A stretch of 33,694 bases of DNA. Source: Hyphomicrobiales bacterium (GTDB taxonomy: Bacteria > Pseudomonadota > Alphaproteobacteria > Rhizobiales > Beijerinckiaceae). Below are positions 8,232 to 15,900 of the stretch, piece after piece; the stretch's first letter is position 1; each line of letters begins with the position of its first letter. The notes beneath the pieces are model-generated. The model searched no databases, had not been told where the DNA came from, and saw only the letters and a list, made by a program, of their open reading frames with translations. A program made the translations under genes and the position numbers. Location of the stretch: positions 128,724 through 162,417 of the forward strand of contig JAIXUP010000062.1 in NCBI GenBank assembly GCA_027483505.1, written 5' to 3'.

Positions 8232-9191
8232 ATGAAGAAGACAGTTCTCTGGGCATCGGTTTTGGCCGCCGGTCTTGGCATGGCCAGCGCGGCGCAGGCG
8301 CAGACCAAGGTCGCCATCGGGATTTCCGGCTGGACCGGCTTTGCCCCGCTGACCCTCGCCAAGGAGGCCGGCATCTTCGCGAAGAACGGGCTCGACGTCA
8401 CCATCCAGAAGATCCCGCAGGCTTCGCGTCATCTCGCCATCGCATCGGGTGCCATCCAGTGCGCCGCTACCACGGTCGAAACATGGATCGTCTGGGATCA
8501 GGCCGGTGTGAAGACCAAGCAGCTGTTCCAGCTCGACAAGAGCTACGGCGCCGACGGCATGGCGGTGCGCGGCAACATCGCCTCGATCAAGGACCTCAAG
8601 GGCAAGACGGTGGCGGCTTCCGCGCCGGGCACCGCGCCCTATTTCACCCTCGCCTGGTTCCTGCGCGAGAACGGCATGACCCTCAAGGACGTCAACATCG
8701 TCAACATGGAGCCGGCCGCAGCAGCACAGGCCTTTGTCGCCGGCCAGAACGATGCCGCGATGACATACGAGCCCTTCCTGTCGGCGGTGCGCAACGCGCC
8801 CCAGTCCGGCAAGATCATCGCCACCACGCTGGACTATCCCATGGTGATGGACACGTTCGGCTGCACGCCCGCCTTCATCTCGGGCAACGAGGCTGCGGTG
8901 CGTGCTCTGGTCAAGAGCTATTACGAAGCACTCGACATGATCAAGGCCGACGAGGCCAAGGCCTATGGCATCATGGGCGCGGACGTGAAGCAAAGCGCCG
9001 AGCAGTTCGGGGCCTCGGCCAAGTTCCTGCGCTGGCAGGGGCCTGCGGAAAACCGCGCCTTCTTCTCCGGCCCATGGCAGGAATTTTCCGGCAAGGCCGC
9101 TGATCTTCTCATGGAAATCGGCCTGATCAAGCAAAAGCCCGACATTGCCAGCCTCGCCGACACGCGTTTCGTGATGGGCGGCGGCAGCTGA
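8232..9191 (+). CDS. ABC transporter substrate-binding protein, NitT/TauT (NMT1/SsuA-like) family
   Basis: This 319-residue protein has a signal peptide MKKTVLWASVLAAGLGMASAAQAQ, with cleavage expected after the AQA at residues 22-24. The mature protein starts with the beta strand KVAIGISGWTGFAPLTLAKEAGIF, the standard entry of NMT1/TauA-like periplasmic binding proteins. LKGKTVAASAPGTAPYF is the hinge/binding segment of that family. It captures the ligand for the permease and ATPase encoded downstream. Members take up nitrate, taurine, alkanesulfonates, pyrimidine precursors or bicarbonate, and the substrate here cannot be decided by eye. The start is supported by AAGGA eight bases upstream. 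A palindromic repeat separates it from the permease gene, which may uncouple the levels of binding protein and membrane parts. Confidence 0.92.
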   Translation: MKKTVLWASVLAAGLGMASAAQAQTKVAIGISGWTGFAPLTLAKEAGIFAKNGLDVTIQKIPQASRHLAIASGAIQCAATTVETWIVWDQAGVKTKQLFQLDKSYGADGMAVRGNIASIKDLKGKTVAASAPGTAPYFTLAWFLRENGMTLKDVNIVNMEPAAAAQAFVAGQNDAAMTYEPFLSAVRNAPQSGKIIATTLDYPMVMDTFGCTPAFISGNEAAVRALVKSYYEALDMIKADEAKAYGIMGADVKQSAEQFGASAKFLRWQGPAENRAFFSGPWQEFSGKAADLLMEIGLIKQKPDIASLADTRFVMGGGS

Positions 9192-9215
9192 ATATCGCGC
9201 CTGGTGCGCATGTCA

Positions 9216-9301
9216 GTGTCATGACCGGGCTTGTCCCGGTCATCCCGGCACGATGAGCGCCACTGTGCCAAGATCCCCGCTACACGGGCTGAGATGACAC
9301 C
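9216..9301. repeat. Palindromic repeat element inside the ABC transporter operon
   Basis: The 5' half contains a perfect hairpin, ATGACCGGG-CTTGT-CCCGGTCAT (9221-9243, nine pairs, five-base loop). The 3' half has a weaker hairpin CCCG-CTACA-CGGG (9276-9288). The outer ends GTGTCAT (9216-9222) and ATGACAC (9294-9300) are also inverted copies. From memory, elements built on GACCGGGCTTGTCCCGGTC are common intergenic repeats in Rhizobiales; I have not searched for this. It fills nearly all the space between the binding-protein and permease genes. Confidence 0.7.
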
Positions 9302-9310
9302 GGGAGCAGC

Positions 9311-10084
9311 ATGAAACCCCTCCAGCCCGTCACTGCACAGGCCCGTGTCACCTACGGGATCGGCTTCTTCGTGCTGTTCGTGGCCGCATGGGCCGTCGCC
9401 ACGCTCGGCGGCTTCGTGCCCAAGCTCTTCCTCGCCTCGCCCATCACCATGGTGGAGGAAGGCTGGTCGCTGATGACCAAGCATGGCTTCGCCTTCGACA
9501 TCGCCATCACGATCTGGCGCGTCGTCGGCGGCTTCATTCTGGCGGCCGCGCTGGCCTTGCCGCTCGGCATCCTGATGGGTGCCTACAAGCCGGTCGAGGC
9601 CTTCTTCGAGCCGTTCGTCTCGTTTGCGCGCTACCTCCCTGCCTCGGCCTTCATCCCGCTGCTGATCCTCTGGGCCGGCATCGGCGAGACGCAGAAGCTT
9701 CTCGTCATCTTCATTGGCTCGTTCTTCCAGCTTGTGCTGATGATCGCGGTCGCCGTCGGCGGTGTCAGGCGCGACCTTGTCGACGCGGCCTACACGCTGG
9801 GCTCATCGGACGGCTCCGTCGTGACGCGCGTCCTGCTGCCGAACGCCGCGCCGGAAATCGCGGAAATCCTGCGCATGGTGCTCGGCTGGGCCTGGACCTA
9901 CGTGATCGTGGCGGAGCTGATCGGCTCGTCATCGGGCATCGGCCACATGATCACCGACAGCCAGGCTCTGCTGAACACCGGGCAGATCATCTTCGGCATC
10001 ATCATCATCGGGTTGATCGGGCTGATCTCCGACTTCTTGTTCAAATGGGCCAACCAGCACCTGTTTCCCTGGGCGGCAAAATGA
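9311..10084 (+). CDS. ABC transporter permease, NitT/TauT (SsuC/TauC-like) family
   Basis: This 257-residue inner-membrane protein has about six predicted hydrophobic segments, starting with YGIGFFVLFVAAWAVATLGG and ending with IIFGIIIIGLIGLISDFLF. The cytoplasmic EAA-type loop that contacts the ATPase is DAAYTLGSSDGSVVTRVLLPNAAPEI (about residues 157-182), with the family's conserved Gly. ARYLPASAFIPLLILWAGIGE is a typical BPD_transp_1 stretch. It would form the homodimeric channel of the importer. The ATG at 9311 has GGGAG four bases upstream. Its stop overlaps the start of the ATPase gene by four bases (ATGA), indicating translational coupling and balanced subunit synthesis. Confidence 0.93.
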   Translation: MKPLQPVTAQARVTYGIGFFVLFVAAWAVATLGGFVPKLFLASPITMVEEGWSLMTKHGFAFDIAITIWRVVGGFILAAALALPLGILMGAYKPVEAFFEPFVSFARYLPASAFIPLLILWAGIGETQKLLVIFIGSFFQLVLMIAVAVGGVRRDLVDAAYTLGSSDGSVVTRVLLPNAAPEIAEILRMVLGWAWTYVIVAELIGSSSGIGHMITDSQALLNTGQIIFGIIIIGLIGLISDFLFKWANQHLFPWAAK

Positions 10085-10857
10085 GCAAACTGTCGATCGA
10101 GGCCGTCGGCAAGCTGTTTCCGGCGCGCGGCGCGGCCGAGCCGACGCGGGCGCTGACGCCGACCACGCTCGCCATCGCCGACAATGATTTCATCACCATT
10201 CTCGGCCCGTCCGGCTGCGGCAAGTCGACCTTGCTCCGCATTGTTGCCGGGCTCGAAACCGCATCCGAAGGGCGCGTGCTGCTCGACGGCCAGCCCGTGA
10301 CGGGCCCGGGCGCGGACCGTGGGATGGTCTTCCAGAGCTACACGCTGTTTCCCTGGCTCACCATCATCGAGAACATCGCCTTCGGCCTGCGCGAGCGCGG
10401 CGTCTCCGAGCGCGAGCGGCTCGAGGTCGCACGGAAATGGGCTGAACGGGTGGGACTCAAAGGCTTCGAGAATCACTATCCCAAACAACTCTCCGGCGGC
10501 ATGCAGCAGCGCACCGCCATCGCCCGCGCCCTGGCCAACGATCCCAAGATTCTGCTGCTCGACGAACCCTTCGGCGCGCTCGACAACCAGACCCGCGCCC
10601 TGATGCAGGAAATGCTGCTCGGCATCTGGGAGCGCGAGCAGAAGACCGTGATGTTCGTCACGCATGATGTCGAGGAGGCGATCTTCATGGCCTCGCGCGT
10701 CGTCGTCATGAGCGCACGCCCAGGCCGCATCAAGGCCGACATCGCGGTCGACCTGCCCCATCCGCGGCCCTACACGATCAAGACCTCAGCGGCCTTCGTC
10801 GCGCTGAAGGAGCGGCTGGTCGAGGAGATCCGGGTGGAGGTCGTGGGTGCGCACTGA
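10081..10857 (+). CDS. ABC transporter ATP-binding protein, NitT/TauT (SsuB/TauB-like) family
   Basis: This 258-residue ATPase starts at the ATG overlapping the permease stop. It shows Walker A GPSGCGKST (residues 42-50), the Q-loop at Gln85 (VFQSYTLFPW), ABC signature LSGGMQQR (137-144), Walker B ILLLDEP (157-163), D-loop GALD and switch His195 (VTHDVEEA). FPWLT after the Q-loop and the EEAIFMASRVVVMSARPGRI block are typical of the nitrate/sulfonate/taurine subfamily. It powers uptake by the permease. It converges with pbpC, with only 17 bases between the two stop codons. No regulator gene is adjacent, so the substrate is not hinted at by the neighbourhood. Confidence 0.95.
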   Translation: MSKLSIEAVGKLFPARGAAEPTRALTPTTLAIADNDFITILGPSGCGKSTLLRIVAGLETASEGRVLLDGQPVTGPGADRGMVFQSYTLFPWLTIIENIAFGLRERGVSERERLEVARKWAERVGLKGFENHYPKQLSGGMQQRTAIARALANDPKILLLDEPFGALDNQTRALMQEMLLGIWEREQKTVMFVTHDVEEAIFMASRVVVMSARPGRIKADIAVDLPHPRPYTIKTSAAFVALKERLVEEIRVEVVGAH

Positions 10858-10874
10858 CGCGGGCAGCGTTGCAC

Positions 10875-12932
10875 CTATTGCAGCCTGACCGTCACGCTGT
10901 CGCTGGCGCCGCTGGCGTCGATCACGGACAGGCGCGCAAATCCGGCGCCTACGGCGGGAAGAGTCGCGTCGCGGCGGTTCAGACCCTGGGCGACCGGCGC
11001 ACCGTCGATCAGCCATGTCAGCGGGGCCGTGCCACCCAGCGCCTTCACGCTGAGCGCGCGTTCGGTCCCGGCCAGATCGACCACCGCGCCATCTGGCGGA
11101 AAGGCGATGCGCAGCGAGGGGCGCGCCGAGGCGCTCTCGGTCTTGGCGATGTCACGGCGGATATGGCGCAAGGGCGGCGGCAACTGGGATGTGCGGGCCG
11201 CGATCGCGCTCGCAGGCGCCGGCGCGACGTCCGGCTCCATGCCGATCCGCGCGAAGGCATCGAACAGGATCGGGGCCGCCACCTGCCGCGCCACCAATCC
11301 GGGCACGGAGGCGTTATCGGGCCGCCCGACCCAGACCGCGATGGTGTGCCGCCGATCGTAGCCGATGGCCCAAGCGTCGCGGTAGCCATAGGACGTCCCT
11401 GTCTTGTAGGCGATGCGGCCATTGAGGGCATTGGCCGGCGCGGGCGCGCCGCGCAGCACGTCGCCAACATACCAGCTGGCGAGTTGATCGGTGAGGCGGC
11501 GCTCGTCCGGGTCAGCCGGTCTGTCCTCGCGCCATTGCAGGGCAATGGTTTCTCCGCCACGCGCAAGGCCGGCGTAAAGGCGGGCGAGATCGGCCAGACG
11601 GATACCGACGCCACCGAGGCCAAGTGCCAGACCGGGCTGGCCGTCCTTCGGCAGCATGAGCGCGCCGCCCGCATTGTTGAGTCGGCTCATCAGCCGCTGC
11701 GGCCCGACTTCGGCCAGAAGCTCGATGGCGGGAAGATTGAGCGATTGCTGCAAGGCGGTGCGGGCCGTGACGTTGCCCTGGAAGCCGAGATCGAAATTCT
11801 CCGGCGCATAGGCGCCGAACCGGTTGGGCCGATCCTCCAGCATGGTTTCGGGATGGGCGATGCCCTGCTCGAAGGCCAGCGCATAGATGAAGGGTTTGAG
11901 CGCCGAGCCGGGAGAGCGCACGGCCTGTGCGAGATCGAGCGCCCCTGCCCGCTCACGGTTCAACAGGCCAAGCCCGCCGACATGCGCGCGCACCTTGCCG
12001 GTGGCATGCTCGATGACGAGAATTGCACCCGCAAGCTTCGGCCCCAGCGGCTCGATCCGCTCTCGCGCTAGAGTTTCCAGGGAGGCCTGCCAGACCGCGT
12101 CGAGACTCAGTCTGTGCTGCCGCGCCGTGGGCCGTTCCGCCAGCGCACGCTCGGCGGCATGGGCGGCCAGCACCGGAAAGAGCTGCCGCGCCTGTGGCAC
12201 AGTTTCGGCGCGCGCCTGCTCCGCCTCCTCTGGCGTGGCCAATCCTGCGGTGACGGCCCGGGCAATCACGGCGTCGCGCACGCGGGTCAGGTTGGCTGCA
12301 TGCCGGTCCGGCCGGCGGGTTTCGGGCGATTGCGGCAAGGCGACGAGAAGCGCGCGCTCCGCCAGCGTCAGCCGCTTGGGCTCCTTACCGAAATAGGACC
12401 AGGTGGCGGCACGCAATCCCTCGAGATTGCCGCCATAGGGCGCGAGCGCGAGGTAGATGTCGAGGATCTCGCGCTTGCTGTAGCGCCGTTCCAGTTCGAT
12501 GGCCCGCAGGGCCTGCCGAAGCTTCAGCCCCAGCGAGCGCTCGCCGCGCGGCTCCATCAGCCGGGCCGCCTGCATGCTCAGGGTGGAGCCGCCGGAGATG
12601 ATACGGCCATGGCTGAGCATCTGCCAGCCCGCACGGGCGATGGCGACCGGGTCAACGCCGTGATGGCTGTCGAAACGGCGGTCCTCATAGGCCTTCAGCA
12701 GCGCCAAGAAACGCGGATCGACCTCGTTCGTGGTCAGCGGCAGACGCCAGCGCCCTTCATCCGTGGTGAAGGCGCGCAGCAGCCGGCCATGACGGTCGGA
12801 CACGGTCACCGACCGCTCGCTCGCCTCGGCAAGGTCCAACGGCGGCATGGCCCGCCACGCCGCAGCGATGCCGCCGCCGGCAACGAGAGCGGCGGCTAGG
12901 ACAACGCCGACGAGGGCGCGCAGGGCTTTCAT
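10875..12932 (-). CDS. pbpC: Penicillin-binding protein 1C
   Basis: This bifunctional class A PBP is 685 residues from the ATG at 12932; a GTG at 12965 would add 11 residues. It has an N-terminal membrane anchor (about 5-27), a glycosyltransferase 51 domain with YEDRRFDSHHGVDP (Glu83 catalytic) and GGSTLSMQ, and a transpeptidase domain with SxxK at 343-346 (PGSALKPF), SxN at 397-399 (SLN) and KTG at 510-512. The last about 85 residues (from SLRIAFPPDGAVVDLAG) match the small C-terminal domain (BiPBP_C) found in PBP1C and not in PBP1A/1B. It polymerises and crosslinks peptidoglycan in the periplasm. Seven to 40 bases separate it from the upstream alpha-2-macroglobulin gene. This pairing is widely conserved and suggests wall repair linked to protease trapping. 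Confidence 0.96.
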   Translation of the reverse strand: MKALRALVGVVLAAALVAGGGIAAAWRAMPPLDLAEASERSVTVSDRHGRLLRAFTTDEGRWRLPLTTNEVDPRFLALLKAYEDRRFDSHHGVDPVAIARAGWQMLSHGRIISGGSTLSMQAARLMEPRGERSLGLKLRQALRAIELERRYSKREILDIYLALAPYGGNLEGLRAATWSYFGKEPKRLTLAERALLVALPQSPETRRPDRHAANLTRVRDAVIARAVTAGLATPEEAEQARAETVPQARQLFPVLAAHAAERALAERPTARQHRLSLDAVWQASLETLARERIEPLGPKLAGAILVIEHATGKVRAHVGGLGLLNRERAGALDLAQAVRSPGSALKPFIYALAFEQGIAHPETMLEDRPNRFGAYAPENFDLGFQGNVTARTALQQSLNLPAIELLAEVGPQRLMSRLNNAGGALMLPKDGQPGLALGLGGVGIRLADLARLYAGLARGGETIALQWREDRPADPDERRLTDQLASWYVGDVLRGAPAPANALNGRIAYKTGTSYGYRDAWAIGYDRRHTIAVWVGRPDNASVPGLVARQVAAPILFDAFARIGMEPDVAPAPASAIAARTSQLPPPLRHIRRDIAKTESASARPSLRIAFPPDGAVVDLAGTERALSVKALGGTAPLTWLIDGAPVAQGLNRRDATLPAVGAGFARLSVIDASGASDSVTVRLQ

Positions 12933-12972
12933 GCAGCGATACGCCAAGGATGCAGGAAGCGGCACGCCACGG

Positions 12973-15900
12973 TCACCGCCCGGTCACCTCGATCTGGCCG
13001 TAGCCGGTCCGGCCGAACTTCTCGGGGCGGTACATGTCCTCGATCACGGCGGGCGGATGGACATAGCGGCCCGGCGAGACGGCGCGCACCATGTAGGCCA
13101 CCGAATAGATCGCCTGCTTGTCGTCCCAGCGGTCGAATACGGCGACGAAGCGGTCATCGCGGTACTCGGTCGTCGTCGGCTCGACCTCGCGCTTGAGCCA
13201 GTTCAGCGCCTCGACCTTGCCGGAATCGACGAGGCTGGGGTTGTCGATCTCCAGACCCGCCGGCAGATAGTCCACCAGCAACAGCGATCCACGGCGCTTT
13301 TCACGCTCGGTCACCGTCAGCACCACGACCAGACGGTCATTCTGTGCCACGGTCGATGCATCAACCTTCTGGCCGTTGAGGCGGTAGTAGCTGCGCTCGA
13401 CCTGATAGCCTTGCGTGGCGGCAGGCTGCGGCTCCAGCGGATTGCCGCTGACGGTCAGCACGGCATCGACGGGTGCGGCGCCGGTGTTGGCAACCACCAG
13501 CGGCCGGGCTTCGAGGGCGGCGGCGCTGTCCTTGCGGTGCAGCGCGCCGGTCTGGGGCTGGCCGTCCACTGTCAGGGTGAGCTGACTGGCGTCGCGCTGG
13601 CCGGCCTGCGCCGCAAGCACCAGCCAGGCGTTCTCCTGCGTGGAGGTATAGCGGCTGGCGGTGCGGGCCTCGCTCACGACCGCAGCCGTTTGCAGAAGCT
13701 CGCCGCGCGCCAGATTGGCCTCCGCCGCCAGTGTCAGGATCGCAGCCGAATCCCGCAGGCGGGAGCCGTAGTCGCGGCGTGCGTCGGTCGGGCTGTCCCG
13801 CAGCGCGACCAGCGCCCGGATGGCGTCCTGAAAGCCGCGCTCGGCGCGCGTGCGGTCGCCGAGCAGCGCCAGCGCCGCCGCGATCTGGCCGCGTGCCAGC
13901 GGCGTCGGCGCTTCGGAAAGCTTGGTGTCGATGATGTAGCGCAGATCGCTCATCATCGGCCGGCCATTTCGGGCGAGCACGTAGAGGGCGTAGGTGATCT
14001 GCTCGCCGCCATCGGCCTTGAACTCGGGCTGGTTGACGATGCGGTTGCGCAGCCGGTCAAGCCCGACATCAAGCGCGCGGGCCGGCACGGTGAAGCCCTT
14101 TTCCCGCGCACGGGTCAGGAAGTCGAGCGCATAGGCGTCGAGCCAGAGATCATCGCCGCCGACCGACCAGAGGCCGAAGGCGCCGGAGGAATCCTGGCGT
14201 GCCAGGATGCGGTCGATCGCGTCCCTGACGCGGTCATCGAGCTTGTCGTCGAGCGCGAGCCGTTCACGGCTCGCAAGCTGGTTGACATAGAGCAGCGGCA
14301 GCGCGCGGCTGACGATCTGCTCGGTGCAGCCGTAGGGGTAGCGGTCGAGCGCAGCCAGAAGCGCCGGCACGTCGATGCCCCCGTAGAGCGAGACGGAGGT
14401 GGAGACAGAGCCCGAGCCGGGCAGCAGGTCCTGTGTCAGGTCAGACGACACCGTCAGGCTTTCACCGGGCGCAATCCGGCGCACGACCCGGCGCAGGATT
14501 GCGTCAGACCCGGGAGAGACGCGGATGGGGAGGCTGCGTTCGACGCCGGCGCCGCCGGGGCCGGTCAGCCTGATGCGGACCCCGCCGTCGCCCACGCCGG
14601 CTGCCGTTACCGGGATGGTGACCTGCGTCGCCGCGCCCGCCGCAAGCTGCACACGACGCGAGAGGGCATCGGCCGGCATGATGACCGGGCCTGACGGCTC
14701 GATCTCGACGGCGTATTCGCCAGCCGGACCTTCGACATTGTCGATCCGGACGTGGAAGCGCGAGCGATCGCCGAGATTGAGGAAGCGCGGCAGGGTGGCC
14801 TGCGCCACCAGCGCGTCGCGGATGATCACCTCGCGCGAGGCCGAGCCAACCTTGCCGGCTGTCCAGGCGATCACGTCGACCCGCACGGCGCCGTCAAAGG
14901 CGGGAATATCGAAATCGACCGTTGCCTTGCCGTCCGCGCCGACCTTGACCACCCCGGAATAGCGCGCCAGCGGCGCCTCCCGCGGCGGCGAGATCGAGGT
15001 GTCGACGCCGGCGTCTCCACCCGAGCGGATCGCGCCGCGGGTGCCCTGCATGCCGTCGATCAGGAACCCGTAAAGATCACGGACCTCCGAGCCGAGTTGG
15101 CGCTGGCCGAAATAGAATTCGGCCGGCTTTGGCGGTTCATGCCGGGTCAGGTTGAGAATGCCGACGTCAACCGCCGACACCGTGATGAAGGCCTCCTCGC
15201 CCGCAGCAAGCCCGGCAAGCGAAACAGGAATGCTGAGCGCGGTGCGCGGCCTGATGCGGGCCGGCAGGTCGAGCGCGACGGGCAAGGTCCGCGCCGCCTT
15301 GTCAACCGAAAACCAGGCCACGCCGAGCGCGCGGCCCGGCATCCGCTTGGCGGCCTGATCGAGCGGCCTGTGGGCCAGCACGACGGCATAGGCTCCCGCG
15401 CCCCAGGCGCCGTTCGCCTCGAGCCGGAGCTGCGCGCCGCCTGCCGGCAGGTCGATCTCGCGCCATTCCTGCGCCTTGTCGGAAATGATCGCGACGGTCG
15501 CCCGACCGGCAAAGCGCGGCTTGATGTTGAGGGTCATCGCCTCGCCGGCGCGGTAGGCCTCCTTGTCGAGCGCAACGTCGAGCACATCGGGCGTGTCAGC
15601 CGTCGGCTCGCCTGTGTAGCCGACCGAATAGGTCAGCGAGGTCTGGGCGCGGCCCATGCTGATGTCGAGGCGATAGGTGCCCCAATCGGCGGGGATGGCG
15701 AGACGGGCGGGATCGCCTGTGCCGACATTGAGCCGTCCGTCGGCAATGCGGCGCGTCGTGCGGGTCGCCTCGTAATTCCAGCGGCCATCGCTGAGATACC
15801 ACTGCCAGGTGCGGTCGATGCGCGACACGGTCCAGGTCAGGCCCTCGCGGGTGAGGCGCGAGCCATCCGGATTGGCGGCGATCACCGCGAAATTCGCCAT

